From Adiantum capillus-veneris (lineage: Eukaryota; Streptophyta; Polypodiopsida; Polypodiales; Pteridaceae): a stretch of DNA of 64,000 bases. The position numbers and the translations under genes are program-made. Below are positions 1-11,616 of the stretch, piece after piece (position 1 is the stretch's first letter; every line of letters starts with the position of its first letter). Below the pieces are notes generated by a model, which was not told the DNA's origin, searched no databases, and saw only the letters and a list, made by a program, of their open reading frames with translations. The DNA lies in NCBI GenBank assembly GCA_014529385.2, contig CM043942.1:112436141-112500140 (forward strand), written 5' to 3'.

Positions 1-1309
1 TAGCTCACTACATGAGAAAGTAATGTATGAATCTCATGCTCCTCCTTATGTAGAGCATAGAGGGATTCAGTCTACCTAAAGGTCATTGAAACATATTTCT
101 ATTGGCCTACCATGAAAGCAAACATACAAGAGTATGTTTCTAAATGTATGCTATGCCAAAAGACGAAGTTTGATAGAGGGAAGCAACTTGAATTGCTTCA
201 ACCTTTGCTAATCCCTAATTCACCGTGGGAGAGCATATCCATGGATTTTATCTTTGGATTGCCTAAGTCTATCCATGGGAATACGGGAATATGGATGATA
301 GTAGATAGGTTCAGTAAACAAGCTCATTTTATACCTGTCAAAAAGACTATAAAAGCCCATCAAATGGCAACTCTCTTCATTTCACCATGGCTTGCCAATG
401 TCCATAGTGTCGGATAGAGATCCTAGAATGACCAGTAATTTCTGGAAGGGTCTCTTTGAGAATCTCAGAACAAGGCTAAACTTCTCTTCGGCCTATCACC
501 CGCAAACGGATTGCCAAATTGAAATAGCTAACCTAACAATTCTTGATCTACTAAAAGCCTATGTAACGGAAGTAGATCAAAGATCCCAATGGGAAAAGTA
601 CTTACCCTTAGTGGAATATGCCTACAATAACACTGTACATACTTCCACGGGAAAAGTACCTTTTGAGGTAATTGACGGAAGATAAAAAAATCCCTTGCTA
701 CTTAAGGTACAGGGGAAGATCTTCGATGCAGATGAGTATAGCCGAGACCTACAAGAATCTTTCCAAAAGATTAAGGATGCTATCTCTATCTCACAACAAA
801 GTCAAAAGGCTACTTCTAACAAGCACAGAAGAGCCCAAGCCTTTAAAGAAAATGATTGGGTCTTACTCAAATTTCCCAAGGCTTGATTAAGGCACACGAT
901 GGGCAAGAATCCTACGGGACACCAAAAGTACTATGCTAAGTTAGCAAAAAGTTACTATGGTCCCTTCCAGATTCTTAGGCCAATCAATGAGATGGCCTAT
1001 CAACTCAAGTTGCCCAACCATTACCTCATACACAATGCTTTCCATGTGAGCCTACTAAAGCCTTACAAAGGAGAGCCACCTCAAGAACCAACTATTGAAG
1101 ACCCACCGGAGATCCAGGACCAAGAAGAGGTATTACAGCCCGAGTCCATTCTCCGATATGAAGACAAGGTACTAAGAGGCAGTAAGACTATCCGATGATA
1201 TCTTATTAAGTTTAAGAATTATCCTTTTGAAGATGCTAGATGGATGCAAGGCATACAATTAAAGGATAACCTAAACCTTGTCAATGCTTACAATGCCTCC
1301 CAAGAGTAA
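1..1309 (+). pseudogene. Ty3/gypsy chromovirus pol remnant (integrase and chromodomain)
   Basis: This is the C-terminal part of a retrotransposon polyprotein. The reading frame shows an HHCC zinc domain (SHAPPYVEHRG, then CMLC), and an integrase core with D (SMDFIFGLP), D (SIVSDRDP) and E (HPQTDCQIEI). A GPF-type C-terminal region ([22 protein letters not shown]) follows. A chromodomain-like tail (YLIKFKNYPFEDARW) ends at a TAA near 1307. The gene is dead: the frame shifts near 390-410, and in-frame stops lie near 683, 884 and 1196. The tail marks it as a chromovirus, a group known to target heterochromatin. The upstream gag, protease and RT lie outside the window. Confidence 0.9.
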
Positions 1310-1778
1310 GCAAATGTACAAATGTTAAAAATGAACAAAATTTTTGTCTCATAGGACTCTCTTTTTCTTTATTGTGCACAAAAATGTAGTATGCATGCTT
1401 AGATCAAGTTTGCGGAGACGACGTCTCCCAAACACCAAGTAGAGCTTGTCACTCTACTATGGAAGATGATAGGACTAATGTGCAGACATGCTTGCGGTGA
1501 GGCTCTCAAGCGCCAAATGGACTGGTCATCTACTATGGAATGATGTCGTAGGGTAACATAGGGATCCTCTACCCGCTAAACAAAGGACTAATGAATATGC
1601 TTTATCTTCTCTACCCCATAGTCGAGGACGACTATGATTTCAAGAGAGAGGTAATGTCTTAGGAATATCGAATTCTCCTAAATGATTTTCTCATGTTAAA
1701 CTGATCATTTAATATTCAGAAGTGCCAGGGGAGAAAAAGCTAGAATATTGGTTAAGCTAGCATACCGGCCACATTACG
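1310..1778 (+). other. 3' untranslated region of the chromovirus element
   Basis: Non-coding sequence between the pol stop and the polypurine tract. The stretch at 1660-1700 (CTAAATGATTTTCTCAT and neighbours) recurs inverted near 10845-10885, which ties both places to one retrotransposon family. No ORF of interest was seen. Confidence 0.7.
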
Positions 1779-1817
1779 GATCCAAAGGAGGTAAAATAGG
1801 GATCCAAAGGGGGGGCC
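1779..1817 (+). other. Polypurine tract before the 3' LTR
   Basis: Purine-rich run (GGATCCAAAGGAGG, later CCAAAGGGGGGG) ending four bases before a TG that starts LTR-like sequence. It is the expected plus-strand primer position of an LTR retrotransposon. Confidence 0.75.
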
Positions 1818-1820
1818 ATC

Positions 1821-2278
1821 TGTAAAAGATCCATGTGCAACAATGGGCTTAAAAGACCCTAAGGTTCAGCCCATTAAGACTTCCAAAATGCTAAGGTTCC
1901 AAAATTCAAAGGTTGTGTCCAAAGGTCAAACATTGGGAGAATTGGATGCTTTGTGTGTGTCCCAAAAGTCTTTAGCAATCCCTACATAGGAGGGGGCGAG
2001 CCTTGCAAGTAGGGGATGAGAGATAAACTCACACACACCAACACACAAGCTCCCTTTACACAAAGGGAAAGAGAGACACATGTCAGCTCCCTAGCCCAGA
2101 TGCCCACAAGGTGTACCCAATTCCTATTGGATGACCTTGGAGGTGGACGAATGAGAATTAGGCTAGAGTAAATCTAGTTTAATTAATTAAAAAACACTTA
2201 ATAAAAGAACCAATAAGAATTAAGCTCTCTAGAAGACTATTGGATAGTCTCCCAAGGGGACCAATGAGCATTCAACAA
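1821..2278 (+). repeat. Family-1 LTR, left part (split by the hAT element)
   Basis: Starts with TGTAAAAG directly after the polypurine tract. The sequence (GGGCTTAAAAGACC, GGAGGGGGCGAGCC, repeated 'CCAATGAG' motifs) matches the LTR that begins near 63268 and the inverted one at 9721-10745. It breaks off at the hAT target duplication and resumes at 8751. Both parts together are about 940 bp, close to the inverted copy. Confidence 0.8.
2271..2278. repeat. hAT target site duplication, left copy
   Basis: TTCAACAA; the same 8 bases occur at 8743-8750. Eight-base duplications are the rule for hAT elements. Confidence 0.9.
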
Positions 2279-2378
2279 CTGTGTTGCATTTATATGCCTG
2301 TATAACAAAAATTATACGTATAAAACGTCTATATACGGCGTATTTTCGAATAATTACCGAATCTCCGTATTAAAAAAA

Positions 2379-2422
2379 TTTCGATCGAGATAATTTTCGA
2401 TCGAAAATTATCTCGATCGAAA
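2379..2422. repeat. 44-bp perfect palindrome, left hAT subterminal region
   Basis: TTTCGATCGAGATAATTTTC followed by its exact mirror complement, centred on TCGATCGA. A degenerate form (TTCGAAAATAATCTCGATC) sits at 8569-8590 in the opposite subterminal region. It is probably a cruciform or a transposase-binding structure; the function is inferred. Confidence 0.85.
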
Positions 2423-2629
2423 AACTGTATATATATTCAATTGTCGCCGTATTCCATCGAAAAGCATTGTGGACTTTTTTGGATTTTGGAGAGCTTTGAC
2501 CTTTTGAGAGATTAGCAGATAGTGACTGCCTCTTCGGTTTACAGCCATTTTCAGGTATATTTTTTAAATTTTCAGTAAATACTTACTTTTTTTTGTGTTG
2601 TGCCAGACTTGTCTGGTGCAATAGTTTCG

Positions 2630-2890
2630 GCTCTCACCACAAAGTTGGCTTGCAGGTCGTATGCCACTTTGTGGTGTGTAGCCATATGGCTCACTCCAGA
2701 GGTGTGTAGAATATAGTTTTCTTTCCCGTGGTGTGTAGTTATATAACTCACTCCAGGGAAGGCTTAGGGTAAATTTAGATTCTCACTCGTATGGTGTAGT
2801 AGTATATCTCTCACCATAGAGATGAGTTAGGATTAGAGGTCGACTCGTGGAGTGTACTACGCATAATGCTACACCTCTCACTTCAGAGTG
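2630..2890 (+). repeat. Left subterminal array of GTGTAG...CTCAC imperfect palindromes
   Basis: At least four units: GTGTAGCCATATGGCTCAC, GTGTAGTTATATAACTCAC, GTGTAGTAGTATATCTCTCAC (split here by reading only), and a longer one with ACTACGC...CTCTCAC. Each has a self-complementary middle that differs between units, while the flanks GTGTAG and CTCAC are conserved. The same motif in inverted orientation recurs at the right end (7905-8312). Subterminal motif arrays are where hAT transposases are known to bind. Confidence 0.75.
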
Positions 2891-3474
2891 GCCTATAAAA
2901 TGTACAATATTAAAGTAAATCATTATTGATTATTCTACATAGAAGCACAAAGATTAACGTTCGTCATTTTAAGAGTGTAGAGGTGCATACTTTATGCCCT
3001 CTTCATCTTAATGCGACTTTCATTATTTTTGTGCTTCTATTTCTGTAGTAACATCATTGTTCATCAGCAGATGACTTGGTGTTACTCTGAACGTAGATAT
3101 ATACAACAATTGATTTACATTTGAGATTGTTGAGCTGTTTGCTGATGGTTGTGTTGTGCGTTCCACACACTCCATTAGAAATACCTTATAAAATTTACAA
3201 TTTTAGATTAAGTTTTCTGTCATATGTGTTACATAGAAACACAAGCGCTACCACTCGTTATATTAAGAGTGAAGAGATGCATATTTTCATGCCCTCTTCA
3301 TATTAATGTGACATACTGGTTACTCGTGTGTTTCATATTCCAAAAGAACATCATTTTTCATCATTAAATGACTTGGTGTTGTTTTGGACGTAAACACATA
3401 GGATAGGTAACTTACATCTGCAATTGTTAATTTATCCGATAGTTGTGTTGTGCGTTCCACACACTTTATCAGGG
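2891..3474 (+). repeat. Tandem duplication, two units of about 292 bp
   Basis: Unit 1 (2891-3182) and unit 2 (3183-3474) share TATAAAAT-TACAAT at the start, ATGCCCTCTTCAT in the middle, GACTTGGTGTT and GTTGTGTTGTGCGTTCCACA near the end. They are clearly diverged. No coding capacity was seen; the units lie in the left arm of the hAT element. Confidence 0.8.
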
Positions 3475-3965
<491 letters not shown>

Positions 3966-5104
3966 ATGGCAGACACGAAGCTAGCGAAACATCAACGAAA
4001 GTTTATCTCCGAAGTGATTGTGAGACACTTTCATTACACGTCAGAGGCAAAGATTAGGCGTTGTTTAAACCCTATCGCTCCGGAGCATTTTTATCATCTG
4101 GCTTACGACCAACTGATGATTAATGAAAACACAGTCTCATGATTTCATCATTGTTTTACTTTTGGTGTCAGATTTAATTGTATGTTTAATTGAACAAAAT
4201 ATCTATGTTTGTCATTCGATATACTGTCCAATGTCAAATTAATTGAATGGGTATTTAAAAGTAATAACATGTTCACCTGATATGCAGATATGGAAGAAGA
4301 ACTCAACCACGCTGAAGCTCAGGCAATTTTAAAGAAGAACAAGTTAGATGTGGACAAGCAGATCTTTCTACTATTGCCAACATTGAAGAAGATGAATCTG
4401 AGCTGCAAGGCAAACCATTAACCCTTAAAGAGTGCAAAAAGCTTTGCCCTAATCACTTTGTACGCCATCAACTATTTCAAATAAGTGGCAATGCAAAAGA
4501 TACAGCTCTGTTAAAGCTCTCTGATTTGCAACATAAAGGACTGGCACGTGTATTGCTGGAAAGGTTTATACGACAAGAGAGATGCCTACCAAACAACAAC
4601 CAAATAGCAATTTACTTTATCCAGCAATGATATGTTCGATATTTTTTGTTGAAGAGAGTGGATTGGTTAGATCGTCCAGGCACCGCTGGCGTTGGACGTG
4701 GACGCATTGCAGAAAAGGTGGCAGCACGCAATGCAAATAATCCAATGCCTCCTCGCAAGCGTCCTATTGTTTTACTTCCTGAAGAGTCAAAAACACTGAT
4801 TGAATTAGCCAGCCAAGGAAAAGACCTTGCCAGCCAAGGAGAAACATCGGACATGCTTCGTGGCCGTATTCTTGAGCTTGAAATAGAGTTAAGTGATGCA
4901 CAAGCAAAGCTTCAACGATATGAATCATTGTATGGACCTTTGCCAGATGATACTACCACTTCACATAAAGATGTTGCTCAACCATCCCCTGAGCTAGGAA
5001 TTACAGATTTTACCATAGAAGAACTTATAGTAAATCTATCAAACTCACAAGTCACTCAGAAGCTTTTTGTAATCTCAAAATTATATCAAACTCTTTTCGA
5101 TTGA
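3966..5104 (+). pseudogene. Second, convergent ORF inside the hAT element, unknown function
   Basis: A first open stretch (3966-4142, starting MADTKLAKHQRKF) and a longer one (4646-5104, including RPGTAGVGRGRIAEKVAARN and an acidic-basic helix LRGRILELEIELSDAQAKL likely to form a coiled coil) are linked by sequence at 4290-4640. That linking sequence is open except for a frame change and a stop near 4626. Codon-like composition through the breaks suggests a decayed gene of two or more exons. It faces the transposase tail to tail. I do not recognise the family. It could be an accessory protein of the transposon or a captured host fragment. Confidence 0.5.
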
Positions 5105-5204
5105 GTAAGTTCCCAGAACCTTGTAATTTCAAACCTACATCGACTTTATGTAATTTTTATTCGCGACAAGATATTATCGGCAGTTTATATTTGAGTGTGA
5201 GTGA

Positions 5205-5344
<140 letters not shown>

Positions 5345-5424
5345 TTTTGATGTGAACGACAACGAGATAACACTTTCTTTCATCATATACAAAAACTTGT
5401 TGAGTAAGTATTACAATGGTACTC

Positions 5425-7542
5425 TCACAAATCATCTCCATCTTCAAAAACTACAACCATATTATCTACTTCGTCCATATCTGAGCATTCTGAAACTATC
5501 TCCCATTCCATATCATCATTATCATCAACTTCTGCAGAAATAGCTTCATGCGTTTGGAAGACTCCATATTGCTTTTGAGCGGCTCTAGTTGCAATGTTTT
5601 GAGGCTTATAAATAAGTCTCATATTGCAAAAAATATACACCAAATCAGCAGCCCGTTTAGTATGAAGTCTGTTTCTCTTTTTAGTGTGCACAAAGTCGAA
5701 TGCTGATCAGTTTCGCTCACAACTTCTACTTGATGCATCTACTGATAAAACTCTAACTTCAATGTGTTGCAACTCCACTAATCTCTCTCCACCATACTAC
5801 TTCTTTCTCTCCACCATACTCCCTCCACTTGTTTTGCCAATGGCATCTATATGCCACGGATCTTGAAACATACCACTTCTGTTTGCATAATCTACTCGCT
5901 GATGAAAAGCTGTTTTTCCATCTTCGTGCCCTAAGAGTTGGGAGCACACTGTTTTGAAGTCGGACATAACTTCTTTGTTGGCAGATTACTGATGCATTTG
6001 AAACTTAGGATCCAATACAAAAGCCGCACCATGCAATGGCGTCTGCAACTGCACCCAACGCTTGTTAACAATTGTAATCATGGTAGCTTTATACTTTGCA
6101 CCAAAACTGACATTTTCTCTTAGCTTGCGCATAGCCTCTGACATATACCAGTAGACCCGACCAAAAACAAAAGAATCTGTGTCAACTACTCTCAAAAGAT
6201 CTACAAATGGCTTTGACACAGTTACTATTCTTTCTACATTACGCCAAAAGACTGGCGAGTTTACTATTTGCGCACATCAACCAGCTGCTTCCTGATAACT
6301 TGGATACTTGCTAAGCCATCCATCCCATCTTCTGTCTGCTAAGGTTTCCATCAATGCAGGCTTCAACTCTTGCAAAGCAGCAAGAACATAGTATGCCGTA
6401 GCAAACCTTGTCGCGCATAATATTTGCAAAGCTTTATTTGGTGACTTGGTTCGAAAAAGAGCATACGAAAATTGATGCTCTCTAATGAATTTCACCACAT
6501 GATTTGCATCCAATAAAGTTTACTTCACACATGCCATTTTACCAATATCTTTTAAAAGCAGATTTAAAGTGTGAGCTACACATGGTATCCAAGAAATCTC
6601 CGGATACTTGACTTGAATAGCTCTTCCTGCTCCTTTATAGTTGGCCGCATTATCTGTGACAATAGCAGTCACATTCTTTGGTCCACCTGCCTTTGCAATT
6701 GCACGCTCATACACCCCTGCTAGGTATGTGATAGTCTTCTCTTTCAATGAGCTGTCAATTGCTTCCACGAACATAGCCCCTCTTGGGTTAATAAGCATTA
6801 CATTGATTAAAGGTTTTTTCTGACAGTTAGTCCATCCATCCAATGCTATGGTGCATCCATATGTTGGAACAAACTCTAGAACTATGCGTTTGAGAATGGT
6901 TTCAGTACTGTCTTTGACTTTATCAAGATATTCAGTTCGCATCTTGTTATAGTCAGGAAGCACAAATCCTTTTTTGGCTGTACTCATCAAAGCATCTGGA
7001 AATATTGGATTGCGCATAACATTGCACGATATGCCACACGCAACAAATGCTTGTGTCCATTTTAAATGCAACTCAAGCAACCATTGTTTACCTAATGCTT
7101 CAGGCATTGTCTGTCCATTGGATGACGCTCTGTCGGATTTGCTTGTGCTAGGAACTCCTCCTGACGTAGAAGCATGTCCATGAAGAGGGTTCAATTGAGA
7201 ACTTTGATCGTTTACTTGAGTGGTACACACCTCTTCTGTTGCCTCATTGCATACAGATGGTTCAATATTCGCATGAATGTCTTTAGAAACATCACCTTTA
7301 TGTTTAGCTGCAAGAATCAACTTTACTTTGAGAGAATACATGGCAAATTTTTCATGAATATCTTTTGGTGGTGCCCCGCACTTTTCAACATTGCCAGGGA
7401 CTTTAAATAAATGCTCTTTAATTTTGGATGCATTACCACTGAACTTGTGGCCACAAGATTTACATTTAAGTCGAGATGTATTTCTCCCAGCTTTCAACTC
7501 ATGCACATAACTCCACTCTTGTCCTTTCAGTACCAAAATCAA
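5425..7542 (-). pseudogene. hAT transposase (BED finger, DUF659-type core, C-terminal dimerisation domain)
   Basis: The reading frame runs from 7542 down to 5425 in one phase. It begins with a BED-type finger (LKCKSCGHKF, later an H-rich part), then a DUF659-like core (TIALDGWTNCQKKPLINVML, IVTDNAANYKGAGRAI, IPCVAHTLNLLLKDIGK) with the expected D, D and CxxH positions. It ends with the hAT dimerisation block (PELQH-like start, SRSCERN, HTKKRNRL, DLVYI). In-frame stops lie near 6520, 6277, 5986, 5800 and 5705; the last replaces the conserved W after CERN. The start is uncertain: AT-rich sequence upstream and TACTGAAAG suggest an earlier exon and an acceptor near 7530. A full-length but inactivated transposase. 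Confidence 0.9.
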
Positions 7543-8742
7543 TTAAAACATTAAATTAATTTAACTAACAATGAGTGAATGAAATTAAAATAATTAAAAC
7601 AATGATTGAACAAAAATACAATAATTAAAAACAATACCATTGGATTACATATAAATTGCATCGATTTATCTAAAGTGCAAGCTTGTAGCTTTAACACATT
7701 ACGATAATCAATAATTACAATTAAATCAAATATTAAAATGATTATCATTATAAATTGCTATACATACAAGAACTATAAGTGACATTTTTAAATGTCAAAA
7801 TGATAATCACTTACAATACTTGATAATTATCGTATCTATGTAAAGTGCAAACAAAAAGTTCTTACACTTTACCATAGATTTTTAAGTGATTATCTATCTA
7901 CAATGCGAGCATGTGTATGCTCTCACACAGTAAGGTAGATTTTGTAGTTCAAATAAAGATAAGAGAATATCAATATTTTTGGACATGTTTTTCCTAAATT
8001 TTTACTCTAGTGAGAGCATAGCAATGTGAATAGCTCTACACAAAACGTAAAAATATAATTTTGTTTCATTATATTCATTTTGAAGTGAGAGAAAATCTCT
8101 ACACATCAAAATCGAACTTTAAATTACATAAAATTAATTTTTATGTAATTATATTTTTAAACTAATTATCTCATGTGAGAGTACACTCTACACACAACGA
8201 TAATATCTTACTTTTTTTTATTAGTCACTTTCAAGTGTCAATTAATTGAACACATTGACAAGTGATTCTTATAATTTCAATTTGTATCAGGTGAGAGATT
8301 AAACTCTTCACAAAATTCAAACTTTTAACTATTTACTAAGTTTTTCAAAACAAATTCATAAATTTGAATCACAAAACCTAAATTCTATTGAATTTTAATA
8401 TTTATTAAATTCAAAATTGTTTTATTTTTTTACAAATAAATTTTTTAATCGTTTGGTGAGATTGCTCACATGGAAAACACTTGACTGTGAAAGATGGTGT
8501 GAGGCCTGTCGCGTGCTGCTATATATACTAACATATTCAATCGTTATAATTTTTTGAAAATAATTTTGTTCGAAAATAATCTCGATCAAAAAGTTTTTCG
8601 ATCAAAAAACCTAGAAGTTATACGATTGGCCGTTTATGCTGATGTGGCACCGTTTAATACGACCGTATAATTTAGATAAATGAATAATACGTCCACTATT
8701 CGCGTATTATATGTCTCTCGAATAACGAATAATGCAACTTAG
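7543..8742 (-). repeat. hAT right arm with inverted subterminal palindrome array
   Basis: AT-rich, no gene. Palindromic units with GTGAGAG on one side and CTCTACAC on the other occur near 7905 (divergent), 8010, 8085, 8175 and 8291, for example GTGAGAGAAAATCTCTACAC. This is the inverse of the left-arm motif. The arm ends in the right terminal repeat at 8742. Confidence 0.75.
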
Positions 8743-8750
8743 TTCAACAA
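8743..8750. repeat. hAT target site duplication, right copy
   Basis: TTCAACAA, identical to 2271-2278. Confidence 0.9.
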
Positions 8751-9236
8751 CCCAATGGCTTGCCTGATTCCTATTGGCCAGGAGGCAAAGGGGTCCAATG
8801 AGAGTTTAGTTGACTTAAATAATTACCTAAAGCTCTCACAAAAGGGGAAAGGGGGATACATGTCAGAAGGTTATCACTTATACTGCTTAATTCCCATTGG
8901 CTAAGTCTAGGGGGGTCCAATAGGAATGTAGCAAGAGCAATTTCGAAGATGGGTGGACCAAGAGAGAGAGAGGGGCTTATATTTGCAAGGCAGTATCACA
9001 CACACACTCACACAATCTCATGTGTGAAGTAAAGAAGACTCTCTCTCCTTCTCAAGTTTTAATGGAAAGCTTATCACCTACTCCAAGCTTGTGAGAAGGG
9101 AGGCCTACACCAACAACTCTTGGCTTTGTGATGCAAATCCAACCAAGAGTCAAGCTTCAATGCATGCTCATCTCCTCTACCATGCTAATTACTAAGCTAA
9201 GCTATGCTAATATGAGTGGAGTATGAGTGATTATGT
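8751..9236 (+). repeat. Family-1 LTR, right part
   Basis: Continues the LTR broken at 2278 (CCCAATGGCTTGCC, GGGGTCCAATGAG, ACACATGTCAG-like, CTACACCAACAACTCTTGGC). The last motifs match the inverted LTR at 9830-9890. The exact 3' end, near 9236, is an estimate. Confidence 0.7.
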
Positions 9237-9720
9237 GAGGAGATGTACATCTTTCCCGTAAGAATACTCCTTCTTCCTCTCAATCTGTAATGGAATTTGC
9301 CTATTCAATTTGAGAATAGCGGAATTTAATGAGAGTACTTTCAAGAAATGATTTTGTGAGCATAGCGGGTAGACATAATTGAAGATAGCAACATAATCAT
9401 AGCAATTAGTTAACTTGGCATAGACAATACTTTTACAAGAGAGAGAGTTTAGAGAACATGACAACAATTGAGGACCGGATTTATGTGGAGCCGGTCCCCC
9501 CTCCAATAGGCATTTGTATTATGATTTCTCCCTTAAAGAGAGACTTGTTACAATACAGTCTTTGTGTTCCTTGTGACCTAGGTGATGCCATGAAGATGGA
9601 AGGCTTCATGCACCACAAACATAACATAAACTTGAAGAAAGCTTTAACTATCCCAAGCATCAGTCCCAAGACCTCAAACACCTTCGAAGGTGGAGAGAGC
9701 TAGCAGGGAATGCGGGTAGG
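9237..9720 (+). repeat. Family-1 internal segment next to the LTR
   Basis: Non-coding. From about 9290 on it is homologous to the reverse complement of 10930-11290 (shared GAGGACCG, GGAGCCGGTCCCC, TTTGTGTTCCTT, ACACCTTCGAAG). In the inverted copy this segment lies upstream of the PPT-proximal region, while here it follows an LTR. The copies may therefore be short-internal (non-autonomous) elements. Confidence 0.6.
9472..9497 (+). other. Conserved stem-loop GGACCGG / CCGGTCC
   Basis: Seven-base stem with a 12-base loop. The homologous inverted copy at 11135-11160 keeps six pairs with a different loop. Conservation of the pairing suggests a structured RNA element of the retrotransposon, though the role is unknown. 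Confidence 0.5.
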
Positions 9721-10745
9721 GAAGAGGAAGAAGAAACATTTCGTAGGAGAAAGAATTAGTTCCTCACTTATCATACTCTTGTTGCTAGCATACATAATAG
9801 CATAGTAATGAAGAAGAAGGAGATGGCAAGCTTAAGCATTGAAGCATGGCTCTTGGTTGGATTTGCACTCCATAGCCAAGAGTGTTGGTGTAGGCTCTCA
9901 ACCTCTACTTGCTTGGAGAGGGAGCTCTTGCACTTTGCATATCACACAATGAGAGTTCTTGTGAGTGTGTGTGGGTGAGTATACCCCCTAGGCACCCCCC
10001 TAGCTTTCTTGGGTCGACCCCCCCTTGTAGCTCATGCCTGAAGCTCATTGGACCCCTCCAGGCCTAGCCAATCACAAGCAGGAGCCATTACAAGCAACAT
10101 GGGTAGCCTTGGGACAAGTGTCCCCCTTTCCCCTTTGAGAGAGAGGACTTGATAAATGCTAAAACAATTAGATAATTCATGTAATTTATCATTGGACCCC
10201 TTTGAAGCCTAGCCAATAGGCTTCAAGCAACACATGAAGGTAACATGGGTAGGGGCCTGACATGTGTCCTTGCTGCCTCTTCAAGTTGGGCTTCCCTTGT
10301 GTGTGTGAGTGGGTGTTCTCTCTCTAGACCCTAGGAAAAGGTCTCGCCCCCCCTCTTGTAGGAATGCTTTTGACTTTTAGGTGATCAAGCACCTTACTCA
10401 CCAAGCATGACAAAGCACTTGAACTAGGGGGTGTTCCCACAAGCATCTCAGGCAAGCTTCTCAAGGCACCTCAAGTACTTTAATCATGCAGCAAGTCAAG
10501 CACCTCAAGCATGGAGCCAATCAAGCACCTCAAGCATCTTAATCAAGCACCTCAAGCATGAAAAACACCTCAAGCATGACAAGCACCTCAAGCAGGACAA
10601 GCACCTCGAGCTTGGGCCGGGTTCCCACCTCAAGCTCAGCCCTAGCTTACTTAAGGTCAAAGGACTTTTACACACATTTATTGGAGGTCTTTAATGAAGC
10701 TAACCCTAAGGTCTTATGCTCCATTGGTTAGCCTTGCTCTTTGAT
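9721..10745 (-). repeat. Family-1 LTR in inverse orientation
   Basis: Read on the minus strand it starts after a purine-rich stretch with GACCTTAGGGTTAGC. It contains GTGTAAAAGTCC and GCTTGAGGTGCTTG repeats and ends with the CTACACCAACACTCTTGGC block. It matches the LTR at 63268 over its visible length and the split LTR at 1821-2278/8751-9236. Confidence 0.75.
10433..10625. repeat. Short tandem repeats of CAAGCACCTCAAGCAT inside the inverted LTR
   Basis: About nine imperfect copies of a 16-base unit. The forward LTR at 63360-63560 has the complementary motif (GCTTGAGGTGCTTG) in fewer, more scattered copies, so the array expanded in this copy. Confidence 0.8.
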
Positions 10746-11310
10746 AGACCATCTCCCTTTTTGGGCCCCTTTACCATTGGCCCCGTGTTGAGATAGATCT
10801 ATAAGCACATACCTATATCTTAACACTTGTTCCCGTTTATTCTCCCACATTAAGTGATCAATTTAATATGAGAAAATCATTTGGGTTAGTTAGATATTAG
10901 ATTTTATGACACAATCTACTCTCATACCCCACTAGCTCTCACCATCTTCGAAGGTGTGTGAGGTCCTGGGTATGAGACCGTGAGGGAATTGATGTTGTGT
11001 TTGATAAGTGTTTTGCGTACTACATGAATTTTCCATCTTCATTTCACTAGCTAGTATTGAAGGAACACAAGAAATTGTATTCTAAAATGTCTCTCTTGAT
11101 GGGAGAAACCATAGTACAAAGCCTTTTGGAGAGGGGACCGGCTCCATGAAAATTCGGTCCTCAACTGTTGTCAATTGCTTCATTTCTCTCTCTTTTGAAG
11201 TATTGTTCATGCTATCTAACTAGGTGTTATGCTTTTTGTTGCTCTCTCCACCCAAGCACACTTGTTAATCTCATTAGGAATCTATTCTAATGAAATGCTC
11301 ACTATGTTCA
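10746..11310 (-). repeat. PPT-proximal and internal sequence of the inverted family-1 copy
   Basis: Minus-strand order is internal segment, then TCTCATATTAAATTGATCA (shared with 1690-1715), then a purine-rich tract (AAAAAGGGAGATGG) next to the LTR. No ORF of interest. The end near 11310 is where homology to 9237-9720 fades. Confidence 0.65.
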
Positions 11311-11616
11311 TAATATTTTCCGCTACACACAAGTTACTAGGCCATTAAATGTTACAGGTAGACAACATCCATTCAATCATGTCTACATCCATCCAATGCA
11401 CTCTTACTTACTTTAGCAAAACTGTTAAAAATTAGACCATATTTATGGAATGATCTATAGAAAACTCTAGAGAAGGTGTGGATAACAGGGCTAATCACAA
11501 AAAAATTGTGAAAATTGAAACACAAAATGGATAATAAAGAGATTAGATCTGTCCCAATGAGCAAATTGGAGAATACTACGAAGGAGAAGAAGGAAACACA
11601 ACCCTTCCAGTGAGAT

